From contig JAAESI010000325.1 of assembly GCA_024229515.1 (NCBI GenBank), positions 1 through 64,000 on the forward strand: a stretch of DNA of 64,000 bases, written 5' to 3'. The DNA is from Pseudomonadota bacterium (GTDB lineage Bacteria; Myxococcota_A; UBA796; UBA9615). Positions 34,928 to 44,510 of this stretch are shown here, piece after piece. Each line of letters opens with the position of its first letter. Position 1 is the stretch's first letter. A program made the position numbers and the translations under genes. Below the pieces are notes generated by a model. That model saw nothing but the letters and a program-made list of their open reading frames with translations, was not told the origin of the DNA and ran no database searches.

Positions 34928-36274
34928 TCAAGCGGATTCCGCTGCCGCTTCCGCCGCCCGGTCCGCCGCGATCCGGTTCAGCCAGGGCACCAGCAGCCAG
35001 CACAACGCGGTGAACCCCGCCCCCACCACCACCAGCGTCATGAACGCGTTCTCCGCGCCCATCGACGTCGTCCAGGCCGCGTACATCTTCCCGCCGACCA
35101 GCTCCGACAGCCCCACCGCCTGGTTCGACAGCGCCATCAGCAGCGCGAACACCGTCGCCGCCACCGCCGGCGGGCAGTACCGGGCCGCCAGGTCCAACTG
35201 CACCAGCGTGACGAACATGATCCCGTACCCGTAGGGGATGGCGATCAGGTACGCGGGCTCCACCCCGATCGCCCACGCGTCAGCCGCCGCTCCGGCCCCC
35301 CGGAACGAGATCGCCACCTCTCCGTTGTCCAGCAGCGCCCAGCCCAGGGTCGCGACGATCGCCACGACGATGCACGCGTGGACCAGGATCTTGAACTGGA
35401 ACCGGCGGCAGATCGCCCCGTACGTCGCCGCCGCCGCCACCGAAGCGACCGCCTGCACCGACACCATCCGCCCGTACAGCGACTCGTCCAGCCCCAGGGC
35501 GTCCGTCATGTGCATGTACCGAACCGAGCTGCCGAAGGGGCTGAAGTTCACCAGGAACAGGAACGCCCCGACCCCCAGCACGGCGGGGTGGAGCGCCGCC
35601 CGCCCCAGCGTCAGCACCGCCTCCTTCAACGTCCCCGCCGGCCGCGCCGTCGGCGGATCCTTGACCATGAAGATGGCGATCAGCAGCGAGCCCAACGCCG
35701 TAATCCCGCAGATCAGGAACCCCGTCGTCTGCATCCCCCGTTGCGCAAGCTCGCCGCCCAGCACGCCGGTGCCGATCGCCGCCCCGTACACGCACGCCCA
35801 CTGCACCGACTGCAACGTCCCCGTAATGCCTCGCGGCTGCCCCTCCTCGACCATCAGGCCGTCCACGACCACGTCCGTGAACGCGATCCCCAGCCCCGGA
35901 AGCACCAGCATCACCATCAGCAAGCTCGTGGCCCCCTGCTGGGGAGGGAAGAAGAACAGGTACAGCAGCGCCGCCGACGTGATCCCCGTCCACAGGATCA
36001 GCCACGCCCGCCGGCGCGAGCCCCGGATGGGGACGAAGTCCGTGAGGAGCCCGTAGACCGGCTTGATGTACCAGGGGAAGCCGATGACGAACATGAACTG
36101 CCCGACCTCGCCGGCGTCCATGCCCCACGACCGCAGCAGCGATTTGACCGGCTGGGAGATCAGCCCTTCGGTCGGCTCGGCGATCCCCTGAACGAAGTAC
36201 AGCGCCCCGAAAATGAAGGCCAGGCGCCTCGTCTGTGCGGTCGATTCGGGAAGGGGGGCGCCGATGGAGGCCAT
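34928..36274 (-). CDS. MFS transporter (AmpG/BT1-like)
   Basis: MASIGAPLPESTAQTRRLAFIFGALYFVQGIAEPTEGLISQPVKSLL...IGFPWYIKPVYGLLTDFVPIRGSRRRAWL; 10-12 TM. Confidence 0.8.
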   Translation of the reverse strand: MASIGAPLPESTAQTRRLAFIFGALYFVQGIAEPTEGLISQPVKSLLRSWGMDAGEVGQFMFVIGFPWYIKPVYGLLTDFVPIRGSRRRAWLILWTGITSAALLYLFFFPPQQGATSLLMVMLVLPGLGIAFTDVVVDGLMVEEGQPRGITGTLQSVQWACVYGAAIGTGVLGGELAQRGMQTTGFLICGITALGSLLIAIFMVKDPPTARPAGTLKEAVLTLGRAALHPAVLGVGAFLFLVNFSPFGSSVRYMHMTDALGLDESLYGRMVSVQAVASVAAAATYGAICRRFQFKILVHACIVVAIVATLGWALLDNGEVAISFRGAGAAADAWAIGVEPAYLIAIPYGYGIMFVTLVQLDLAARYCPPAVAATVFALLMALSNQAVGLSELVGGKMYAAWTTSMGAENAFMTLVVVGAGFTALCWLLVPWLNRIAADRAAEAAAESA

Positions 36275-36340
36275 CGTCCCACAGTCCCGCCCGATCGGGC
36301 ACCGATCCCCTCTGGCATGCTCTGCCCCGGAGGGCGCGCA

Positions 36341-37324
36341 ATGAGGACTGAGGCGAACGCTCCCCTCGTCTCCGTCGTGATCCCCGCGTGGCGGGCCGAG
36401 GGACACCTGCGCGCCTGCCTCCGGGGGTTCGCCGATCAGACCCTGCCCGCGGCGCAGTTCGAAGTGATCGTCGTCGACGACGCCTCCCCCGACGGCACCG
36501 GCGGCGTCGCCGAGGCCGCCGGCGTGCGCCTCCTCCGGCACCCCCACAACCAGGGCGCCGCGGCGGCCCGCAACACCGGCGCAGCCGCCGCCAACGGCAC
36601 GATCCTGCTGTTCGTCGACTCCGACGTCGTGCCCGATCCGGGGCTGGTGGAAGGGGCCCTGGCGGCCCTGGAAGAGGGGGCCTCCGCGGCCACCGGGCGC
36701 TACGACCCCGACCCCGCCAACGACAGCCGGTTCGCTCGCTACAAGGCCCTGTGGACCTTCTGGTGCTGGGAGAACTCCGGCGCCGCCACGGGCACCAGCA
36801 GCCACCTCCAGGGCGCCCTCGCGGCCGTGCGCAAGGATCTGTTCGACGCGGTCGGGGGCTTCGACGAGTCCTTCGAAGGCGGCTCGGTCGAGGACTACGA
36901 GCTGTCCGCCCGCCTGCGCGCCCACGGCGCCTCCATCGCCTTCGACGACCGCCTCCGCGGACGCCACCACTTCCCGGGCTTCGGCGCCGTCGCCCGGAAC
37001 TACTGGGATCGCACCCGGTCGTGGGCCCGCCTCGCGCCCGAGCTGAAGGGGTTCTCGTCCGGCCAGGCCAACCGCCGGAGCGCCGCCGCCGCCGTGTGCG
37101 CCCTCGGAGGCGCAGTCGGCACCGCGACCTTCCCCCTGGGCCTGCCGTTGGCCACCGCGGGCACCGCCGGGTACCTCGCCGCGACAGCGCCGTTCCTTCG
37201 CTTCGTCGCCCGCCGGGAAGGGGTCGCGTTCGCGGCTTATGCGGCGGGTGTGCACTACGCCTTGTCGGCCGTCATCGGGGCGGCCGCGCTCAGCACACCC
37301 CTGGGGTCGGTCTCGCGCGGTTGA
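36341..37324 (+). CDS. Glycosyltransferase family 2
   Basis: LVSVVIPAWRAEGHLRACLRGFADQT...VIVVDDASPDGT...FVDSDVVPDPG. Confidence 0.92.
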   Translation: MRTEANAPLVSVVIPAWRAEGHLRACLRGFADQTLPAAQFEVIVVDDASPDGTGGVAEAAGVRLLRHPHNQGAAAARNTGAAAANGTILLFVDSDVVPDPGLVEGALAALEEGASAATGRYDPDPANDSRFARYKALWTFWCWENSGAATGTSSHLQGALAAVRKDLFDAVGGFDESFEGGSVEDYELSARLRAHGASIAFDDRLRGRHHFPGFGAVARNYWDRTRSWARLAPELKGFSSGQANRRSAAAAVCALGGAVGTATFPLGLPLATAGTAGYLAATAPFLRFVARREGVAFAAYAAGVHYALSAVIGAAALSTPLGSVSRG

Positions 37325-37358
37325 TAAACCGGCCCCGGGCGGTACCCTTCGCCGTTCC

Positions 37359-38078
37359 ATGAGCACCGTTGCAGCCATCGTGCGCCGCGAATTCGCGGCC
37401 TACTTCAACACCGCCCTGGGCTGGATCATCCTCGTGTATCTGTTGGTCGCCTACGGGGTCTTCTTCTTCTACATCGCCGACGTCTTCGAAGCGCAGATGG
37501 CGACCATGCGGGGGATGTTCCGGTTCGCCCCCCTGGTCCTCGCCTGGACCGTGCCGATCGTCACCATGCGGCTCGTCGCGGAGGAGCGCTCCAGCGGCAC
37601 CATCGAGTTGCTCCTGACCCTGCCGGTCACCGCCTGGCAGGTCGTCGTGGGCAAGTACCTCGCCGCCGTCGGCGTGGTCTCGCTGGGCACCCTGCTGACG
37701 CTCGCCTACCCCCTGACCCTGGCGCAGTACGGCGAGCTGGACCTCGGCCCCGTCGTCGGCGGCTACGTGGGGCTGGTGCTCATCGCCGCCAGCTACGTCG
37801 CCGTCGGCCTCGTCTGCACCACGCTGTCCAACTCCCAGGTGGTCGCGGCGCTGTCGTCGCTGGTGGCCTGCCTGCTGTTCTGGGTCGTCGACAAGTGGGC
37901 CTTCAACGTGCCCGGCGTGGGCGGCGACCTGATGCGCTTCATCGGGTTCGACCACCACTTCGCCAACATCCAGCGCGGCGTCTTCGACACCCGGGACCTC
38001 ATCTACTACCTGTCGGTGGTGATCGTCTGCCTCGCCCTGGCGGCCCACTTCGTGCGACGGCGGAGGCTCCAGGCATGA
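37359..38078 (+). CDS. ABC-2-type permease (GldF-like)
   Basis: IVRREFAAYFNTALGWIILVYLLVAYGVFFF...RLVAEERSSGTIELLLTLPVTAWQVVVGKYLA. Confidence 0.85.
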   Translation: MSTVAAIVRREFAAYFNTALGWIILVYLLVAYGVFFFYIADVFEAQMATMRGMFRFAPLVLAWTVPIVTMRLVAEERSSGTIELLLTLPVTAWQVVVGKYLAAVGVVSLGTLLTLAYPLTLAQYGELDLGPVVGGYVGLVLIAASYVAVGLVCTTLSNSQVVAALSSLVACLLFWVVDKWAFNVPGVGGDLMRFIGFDHHFANIQRGVFDTRDLIYYLSVVIVCLALAAHFVRRRRLQA

Positions 38079-39637
38079 CCCGTCGGGACCTCGTCATCAA
38101 CTCCGGGCTGTCGGTGCTGCTACTCGCCGCCCTCGCGGTGACCGCGAACTACCTCGCCACGGACAGCTTCGTCCGGGTCGACCTCAGCGAAGACGGTCAG
38201 TTCTCGCTCACCCCGGAGGCCCGGCAGATCGTGCGCACCCTCGATGCGCCGGTGACCGTCGAGGTGTTCCTGTCGACGAACCTGCCGAGCAAGTTCGCGC
38301 AGCACACGCAGCGCATCAAGGACAAGCTCGCGGAGTTCGAAGCGGTCGCCACCGTGCCCTTCGAGGTCACCTACACCGACCCCGGCGTCGACCCCGATGA
38401 GCGTGCCCGCGCCCGTCGCCTGGGCATCGAGCCGCGGGAGACGTCGGCCCGCTCGGCGGGCAAGGTCGAAGCCCAGATCACGTACCTGGGGATGACGTTC
38501 CTGCACCGCGACGGGACCGAGGTGCTGCCGTTCATCGACCGCACCGGCACCCTCGAGTTCGAGATCGCGCAGGCGCTCCGCAAGCTCCAGGCGGGCGAGA
38601 CCCGCAAGACGGTCGGCTTCGCGTTCGGGTTCGGCCAGGCCGACCTCGCCGGGCTGCTGGCCCAGGGCGCCACGGACCACCCCCTCGCCCCCGTCGCGTC
38701 GGTGCTCGCCGAGAGCTACGACCTGACCACCGTCGACCTCACCACGGTCCAGGAGGTCCCCGCCAACGTCAACGTGCTCATCGATCTGGGCGCTCGGGCC
38801 CCCCTCAGCCCACAGGCGCAGTACGCCATCGACCAGCACGTCATGCGCGGAGGCGCCTACGGCGTCTTCCCCTACTCCGCCCTCCCCGACGTCAAGACGC
38901 GGGAGATCGCGCCGGGGCCGGTGGACTACAACCCGGTGCTGACGCCCTGGGGGCTGAGCATCGGGCCCGACCTCATCGTCGACCGCAAGCTCAACGGGGT
39001 CATCCGGCTGCCGGTCAAGATCCGCACCCGCAACGGGGTTCGCGAGAGCAGCCAGCAGATCAGCTCGCCCCTGGTGCCCCTGCTGCGCAACCTCAACCGC
39101 GAGCACCCCATCAGCCGGCGGCTGGACACCCTGGTGGCGCCCTTCGCCAAGCCGATCGACCCCAGCGCGGCCGTCGCCCACGAGCTCATCCAGGTCGACG
39201 TGCTCGCCCTCACCTCGCCCGAGGCGACGGTCGGCGCCCGGGCCAACAACCTCGACCCCCGCGCCCTCGCGCAGGTGCAGGAGAGCGAGCGGGCAGGCGC
39301 GTGGCCCGTGCTCGTCGCGCTTCAGGGCAGCTTCGATTCGCGGTTCGGCGAGTCCGCCGGCATCCCCATCTCCCCCGAAGGGACCCGTCTGCTGGTCGGC
39401 ACCTCGTTCGAGCTCCCGTTCGCCAACCCGGGGCTGCTCCTGTCGGGCATCGACTGGATGGCAGCGGACGAGATCCTGCTCGGCATCCGCCCCCGCGTGT
39501 CGGCCCCGTCGATGCTCGAAGTCCCCGACAACGTGGCCTGGTTGCGGCTCGCCAACACCGCCGGCCTGCCCCTGCTGGTCGGCCTCGTGGGGGCCGTGCG
39601 GCTGACCCGGCGCAGCCGCCGAGGAGCGGCCGGATGA
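38075..39637 (+). CDS. GldG-like auxiliary ABC transport protein
   Basis: VRVDLSEDGQFSLTPEARQIVRTLDAPVTVEVFLSTNLPSKFAQHTQRIKDKLAEFE; TM at both ends. Confidence 0.85.
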   Translation: MTRRDLVINSGLSVLLLAALAVTANYLATDSFVRVDLSEDGQFSLTPEARQIVRTLDAPVTVEVFLSTNLPSKFAQHTQRIKDKLAEFEAVATVPFEVTYTDPGVDPDERARARRLGIEPRETSARSAGKVEAQITYLGMTFLHRDGTEVLPFIDRTGTLEFEIAQALRKLQAGETRKTVGFAFGFGQADLAGLLAQGATDHPLAPVASVLAESYDLTTVDLTTVQEVPANVNVLIDLGARAPLSPQAQYAIDQHVMRGGAYGVFPYSALPDVKTREIAPGPVDYNPVLTPWGLSIGPDLIVDRKLNGVIRLPVKIRTRNGVRESSQQISSPLVPLLRNLNREHPISRRLDTLVAPFAKPIDPSAAVAHELIQVDVLALTSPEATVGARANNLDPRALAQVQESERAGAWPVLVALQGSFDSRFGESAGIPISPEGTRLLVGTSFELPFANPGLLLSGIDWMAADEILLGIRPRVSAPSMLEVPDNVAWLRLANTAGLPLLVGLVGAVRLTRRSRRGAAG

Positions 39638-40977
39638 GGCTCGATCGCACCAACCAGATGCTGCTGGGGACCGTGCTTGTGCTCGGCCTGCTCGCGGGCC
39701 TGCGCCTGCTGGGCGATCTCCGCCCCGCGGAGGCCCTCTGGACGGTCGACCCCTTCGACCCCGCCGCCATCCACGCCATCACCTGGACCACCCCCACGGG
39801 CACCCTCGAGCTCGAGCGGCGCGACAGCCGGTGGATGATGACCGCGCCCATCGAGCGGCCCGCCGACCCCGACACCATCGGCACGTTCGCCCGCGATTGG
39901 TACGAGGGGTTCACCCCCGATCTGCGCCTCGACCCGCGGCCCTCGACCGAGTCGCTCGAAGCCGTCGAGCTGGACGAGGCACACCGCAGCGAGCTGCTCA
40001 TCGAGGGTCCCGAGGGCGCGCTCGCGCACCTCATCATGGGCAAGAAGATCGGCGGCGGCAGCCACTACCTGCAGCGTCCCGGGGACAAGTCGCTGTACCG
40101 CGGGCGGGTGCCCGGGAGCTTCCGGCTCAACACCGATCCCGACGCCTGGCGCGACGCCCGGCTGGTCCCCTTCGCCAAGGACGACCTCGCCCAGTTGGCC
40201 GTCGAGGGCAGCCACGGCCGGTTCGTGTTCAAGCGGACCGAGACGCCCGATCGCGCCTTCTGGGAGGGCGTCGAGCCCGCCGGATTCGAGCCCAGCAGCC
40301 GCGCCCTGGACCAGATGGGGCGCACCCTCGGCAACCTCAAGGCCAAGCGCGTGCTGGAGGGGGACGAGGCGCTGGCGGCACGCATCACGACCCCGACGCT
40401 GACGGTCGTCGCCACCACCGAAGCGGGCGAGACCTACACCCTGCGGTTCGGGGAGGAGGACGTCGAGGGGCAGACGGTTCATGCCTCCATCGAGGGGGAC
40501 GACCGGGCGTTCCTGCTGGCGGGCGCGGTGCTCCGCCAGTTCGACAAGAGCAAGCGCGAACTGCGCGACAAGACCGTGGTGGGGGTGCGGCGGCCGGACG
40601 CTCCGACCCTCACGTGGGTCGAAGGCGATCGCACGATCGTGGTGGTGCCCGAGGGAGACCGCGACTGGACCGTGGAGTCGCCCGCCGACTTCGCCCCGGC
40701 GAACGCGGAGCTTCAGTTCGCCGCCAACAGCCTGCTGAACCTGCAGGCGGCCGAGATCATCGACGAGCCGATCGAGCTCCCCGCGGGCGGGCCTCGGCTC
40801 ACGATCGCGACGGCGGAAGCGACGACGGTGCTGACCCTGGCCCCCACCACCGACGCCCAGGGCCGTCACCTCGCGCAGGTCGAGGGACGCGCTCCGACGT
40901 TCGTGCTGCGCGGTGCGATGGTCGAGCGGCTGCTCACCACCTTCCGGTGGGAGCCGGGCGCCGACGAGACTCCCTAG
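39634..40977 (+). CDS. DUF4340-like protein
   Basis: LELERRDSRWMMTAPIERPADPDTIGTFARDW; position after GldG-like gene; ATGA overlap. Confidence 0.75.
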   Translation: MRLDRTNQMLLGTVLVLGLLAGLRLLGDLRPAEALWTVDPFDPAAIHAITWTTPTGTLELERRDSRWMMTAPIERPADPDTIGTFARDWYEGFTPDLRLDPRPSTESLEAVELDEAHRSELLIEGPEGALAHLIMGKKIGGGSHYLQRPGDKSLYRGRVPGSFRLNTDPDAWRDARLVPFAKDDLAQLAVEGSHGRFVFKRTETPDRAFWEGVEPAGFEPSSRALDQMGRTLGNLKAKRVLEGDEALAARITTPTLTVVATTEAGETYTLRFGEEDVEGQTVHASIEGDDRAFLLAGAVLRQFDKSKRELRDKTVVGVRRPDAPTLTWVEGDRTIVVVPEGDRDWTVESPADFAPANAELQFAANSLLNLQAAEIIDEPIELPAGGPRLTIATAEATTVLTLAPTTDAQGRHLAQVEGRAPTFVLRGAMVERLLTTFRWEPGADETP

Positions 40978-40986
40978 CGCGGCCGA

Positions 40987-42894
40987 TCAGTCCCAGGGGT
41001 TGGGAACAGGCGTCAGCTCCGGCTTCGTCACCGGCGGCGGCTCGGGCACCCCCTCGGTCTCCGGCGGCTTCACCTCACCCCAGATGTTGGACGGGTTCTG
41101 CACCTGCGCCTCGGTCGCGGCCTGGGCGAGGATGCGGAACTCGATGCGCCGGTTCTTGGTGCGCCCGTCCTCGGTGCGGTTGCTCCCCACCGGGCGGCTG
41201 TCGCCGTAGCCCGCGGACTCCAGCCGGCTGCGGTCGATGCCGAGCTTGATGAGTTCCTTCATGACCGTTTCGGCGCGGCGCTCGGACAGCCGGAGGTTGC
41301 TGTCCGGGTTCCCCTTGTTGTCCGTGTGGCCCTCGATGCGGACCTGCAGGATGCTCTGGTGCTCGGTCATGATCTTCGCGACCGTGGTCACGATGCTCAT
41401 GGACTCCTTCTCGATCTTCGCGCTGCCGGAGCGGAACAGGATCGGCTGGAGGATGGCGATCTGCCCCTCCGTCACCACGGCGAGCTTGTCGTCGGGGCAG
41501 CCGTCCTCGTCGCGCACACCGTTGCGGTCCTCCCGCTCGTTGGGGCAGGTGTCGAGCTCGTCCTCGATGCCGTCGCCGTCGTTGTCCGGGTCGGGGCAGC
41601 CGTCCTCGTCCTGCCAGCCGTCGACCGTCTCGGCGGCGTTGGGGCAGGCGTCGCTCATGTCGGCGATGCCGTCACCGTCGTTGTCCGGGTCGATGCAGCC
41701 GTCCACATCCTGGAAGCCGTCCAGGTCCTCGGGCTCCTCGGGGCAGGTGTCGACGCCGTCGTCGATGCCGTCGCCGTCGTTGTCCGGGTCGGGGCAGCCG
41801 TCGGCGTCCTCCCACCCGTCGGCGTCCTCCGCCTCGTCGGGGCACTGATCGGCGACATCGGCCATGCCGTCGCCGTCGTTGTCCGGGTCGGGGCAGCCGT
41901 CGCTGTCCTCCCAGCCGTCCATGTCCTCCGGCTCCTTCTTGCACGCGTCGTCGGGGTCGGCGATGCCGTCCTTGTCGCGGTCGATCGGCTTGAAGATGGC
42001 GTACGAGGCGCCCACGAAGAAGCGGAAGTCGGTGGCCCCGAAGCCCGGGGTGATGCCCTTGCCGAGCCCGCCGCGCAGGGCGAGGCCGAAGGGGAACTTG
42101 TACTCGACCGAACCGAGCACCTCGAAGGGGGTGTGCGCGGGGTCGCCGAACCGCTCGTCCCCGTCGTCGTTGGGGCCGGCGTTGAAGCTGCCGTCCAGCT
42201 CGAGGCGCACGTTCAGCTTGTCGATGATCGGGGTGAAGCCGATGCCGCCGCCGAGGGTGATCTCGTCGCCCGTGGTCAGGTTCGCGATGGTCGCCCGGGG
42301 GTAGAAGACGTAGCCGACGTTCACGGCGAAGTGGACTCGCGTCCACGACTGGGACAGCGCCACCCGCACCCCGCCGCCGGGGAGGCCGCGGCCGAGCCCG
42401 GCGCGCTCGCTGCCCGACGGCACGGTCAGGAACAGGCTACCGCTGAGGCCGACGGGGAACTTGCTGGGGTCGAGCGCCTGGAGGCGGGTCTCCAGCCGGA
42501 TGTCGCCGATGCCGTAGGCGACCTTCTTGCCGCCGACGTTGGTGATGAAGTCGGTCTCCAGCGGAATCTGGGCGACGGGGAAGTGCAGCGCCACCTCCCA
42601 CCAGTCGAAGAGACCGAAGGCGCCGGTGAGGTCCACCCCGAAGATGCCGTCGACGATGCCGAACTGACGTCCGTAGCCGGGGGCGTTCACCTCGAGCGGG
42701 TTCACCCCGTAGTTCAGGGTCAGCGAGAAGGCGGGGCGGAACTGGTTCAACTGCGTCGCGTCGTGCAGGAGCACGAACCCCTGGACGTCGGTCACGGGCT
42801 TGAACTGCTGGACGTCGGGAGCCCCCTCACGCGCGCTTGCGGGCGCAGCAAGCAGAAGCACGATTGTGACGGTGAGCAGGGTCCGATGCAGCAT
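40987..42894 (-). CDS. OmpA-family outer-membrane protein with thrombospondin type 3-like repeats
   Basis: Signal peptide, beta-barrel-like N-half, five DxDxDGxxDxxDxCP repeats, C-terminal VRIEGHTDNKGNPDSNLRLSERRAETVMKELIKLGI. Confidence 0.93.
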   Translation of the reverse strand: MLHRTLLTVTIVLLLAAPASAREGAPDVQQFKPVTDVQGFVLLHDATQLNQFRPAFSLTLNYGVNPLEVNAPGYGRQFGIVDGIFGVDLTGAFGLFDWWEVALHFPVAQIPLETDFITNVGGKKVAYGIGDIRLETRLQALDPSKFPVGLSGSLFLTVPSGSERAGLGRGLPGGGVRVALSQSWTRVHFAVNVGYVFYPRATIANLTTGDEITLGGGIGFTPIIDKLNVRLELDGSFNAGPNDDGDERFGDPAHTPFEVLGSVEYKFPFGLALRGGLGKGITPGFGATDFRFFVGASYAIFKPIDRDKDGIADPDDACKKEPEDMDGWEDSDGCPDPDNDGDGMADVADQCPDEAEDADGWEDADGCPDPDNDGDGIDDGVDTCPEEPEDLDGFQDVDGCIDPDNDGDGIADMSDACPNAAETVDGWQDEDGCPDPDNDGDGIEDELDTCPNEREDRNGVRDEDGCPDDKLAVVTEGQIAILQPILFRSGSAKIEKESMSIVTTVAKIMTEHQSILQVRIEGHTDNKGNPDSNLRLSERRAETVMKELIKLGIDRSRLESAGYGDSRPVGSNRTEDGRTKNRRIEFRILAQAATEAQVQNPSNIWGEVKPPETEGVPEPPPVTKPELTPVPNPWD

Positions 42895-42963
42895 GGGGCC
42901 TCCGGGCGGGCACACCATACCGAATCGCTGTGGTAGCTTCCCTCGCCTTCAAACCGGACCTGG

Positions 42964-43407
42964 ATGGGGTCGATGAAGACCAAGTACGTAGGACAGAAGA
43001 TTCGAGTCGTCACCGCTGAAGTTCGGCGCGACGGCTCCTATTTGATCACCCAGCGGCTCGCCTCGAGCACGCTCCCCCTGCTGTGGGAGTTCCCCGGGGG
43101 CCGCGTGCCACCAGGAGCCAGCAGCGAGGACGTGCTCCGGCGCATCCTCAAGGACAAGCTGGGGGTGGAAGCCGAGGTCGGCGAACTCGTGATGGAGGTC
43201 GTCCACGAGTACGACCACTACACGGTCGACATGCAGGTCTTCCGGTGCGAGATCGACGAGGACGACGAGCTGCAGCACATCGGCGTCAACGACGCGCGGT
43301 GGGCGGCTCCGTCGCAGTTCGCTGAGTACGAGTTCCCCGGCGCGGACGAAGAGACCATCAGCCAACTGTTGGATCTGGACGTGCTCGACACGATGGAAGT
43401 CAACTGA
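42964..43407 (+). CDS. Nudix-fold (MutT-like) protein with degenerate Nudix box
   Basis: RVVTAEVRRDGSYLITQRLASSTLPLLWEFPGGRVPPGASSEDVLRRILKDKLGVEAEV. Confidence 0.75.
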   Translation: MGSMKTKYVGQKIRVVTAEVRRDGSYLITQRLASSTLPLLWEFPGGRVPPGASSEDVLRRILKDKLGVEAEVGELVMEVVHEYDHYTVDMQVFRCEIDEDDELQHIGVNDARWAAPSQFAEYEFPGADEETISQLLDLDVLDTMEVN

Positions 43408-43445
43408 AGCCGCACCTCCGGCTCTTCTACATTCTCGTCCCCGCC

Positions 43446-43931
43446 ATGGTGCTGCTCGATCAGCTCACCAAGGTGTGGATCCGCACGGAGTTTCCGATCT
43501 CCGGCGGCGGGATCGTCGCGCTGCGCAAGATCAGCGTGATCGACGGGTTCTTCGACATCGTGCACATCGAGAACCGGGGAGCGGCGTGGGGGCTGCTCGC
43601 CAGCAGCGAGCACCGGCAGATCTTCTTCGTCGTGGTGACGCTGATCGCGTTCGTGATGATCGCGAACTACTACCGGTCGTTGCGCGCCTCCGAGCGGCTC
43701 CTGGCGTTCGCGCTGTGTTTCATCTTCGCGGGCGCGGCGGGCAATTTCATCGACCGCGTGCTGTACGCGCAGGTCACCGATTTCCTGGATTTCCACCTCC
43801 AAGGGCGCCACTGGCCTGCGTTCAACGTGGCCGACATCTGCATTGTTGTCGGGGTGGGACTATTTACCGTGCATTCGTTGTTCCTTGACGAACGGACCTC
43901 CGAACAGGCAAACGAGGCGCCCCCGTCATGA
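43446..43931 (+). CDS. lspA: Signal peptidase II, copy 1 (true start probably upstream, about 43404)
   Basis: LLDQLTKVWI, NRGAAWGL, AGAAGNFIDRV, FNVADICIVVG. Upstream in-frame KPHLRLFYILVPA completes the first TM helix. Confidence 0.92.
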   Translation: MVLLDQLTKVWIRTEFPISGGGIVALRKISVIDGFFDIVHIENRGAAWGLLASSEHRQIFFVVVTLIAFVMIANYYRSLRASERLLAFALCFIFAGAAGNFIDRVLYAQVTDFLDFHLQGRHWPAFNVADICIVVGVGLFTVHSLFLDERTSEQANEAPPS

Positions 43932-44509
43932 AGTACCACCGCAACGTATTCCTTACCCTCGTCCCGATCCTGATCCTGCTGGACCAGTGGTCCAAGTGGC
44001 TGATCCGCAGCAAGCTGCCCTTGGAGCCCGGCAAGCGCCGGCCCAAGGTCGAGGTCATCGAGGACTTCTTCAACATCGTGCACGCCAAGAACCCGGGCGC
44101 CGCCTGGGGCCTCTTCGGCGACGCCGAGTACCGAATGGCCTTCTTCACGGTCGTCACGCTGTTGGCGTTCGTGCTGATCCTCGGCTACTTCCGGCAGCTG
44201 ACGGTGCACGACCGGCTGCTCGCCGTGAGCCTCAGTTCGGTGTTCGCGGGTGCCGCGGGCAACTTCATCGACCGGCTGATGTTCCGCGAGGTGACGGACT
44301 TCCTGCAGTTCTATCTGCCGCGCGACAGCACGGTCGGCGCGTTCCTCATCGACAAGTTCAACACGTCGTATTGGCCGGCGTTCAACGTCGCCGACATATG
44401 CATCAACGTGGGCGTCGGGCTGTTCATCTGGCACGTGCTGTTCATCGAGGGGAAGCGGCCCAGCGATCTGGCTGAGGCGGCTGCCGAGGCGGTCCCCGCC
44501 GAGGCGTGA
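43928..44509 (+). CDS. lspA: Signal peptidase II, copy 2
   Basis: LLDQWSKWLI, NPGAAWGLF, FAGAAGNFIDRLMF, FNVADICINVG. Confidence 0.93.
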   Translation: MKYHRNVFLTLVPILILLDQWSKWLIRSKLPLEPGKRRPKVEVIEDFFNIVHAKNPGAAWGLFGDAEYRMAFFTVVTLLAFVLILGYFRQLTVHDRLLAVSLSSVFAGAAGNFIDRLMFREVTDFLQFYLPRDSTVGAFLIDKFNTSYWPAFNVADICINVGVGLFIWHVLFIEGKRPSDLAEAAAEAVPAEA

Positions 44510-44510
44510 C

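Noticed and set aside
41480-41960. Regular about 108-nt period in the OmpA gene as a DNA-level repeat array
   Set aside because: Explained by thrombospondin type 3-like protein repeats (DNDGDGIxDxxDxCP).
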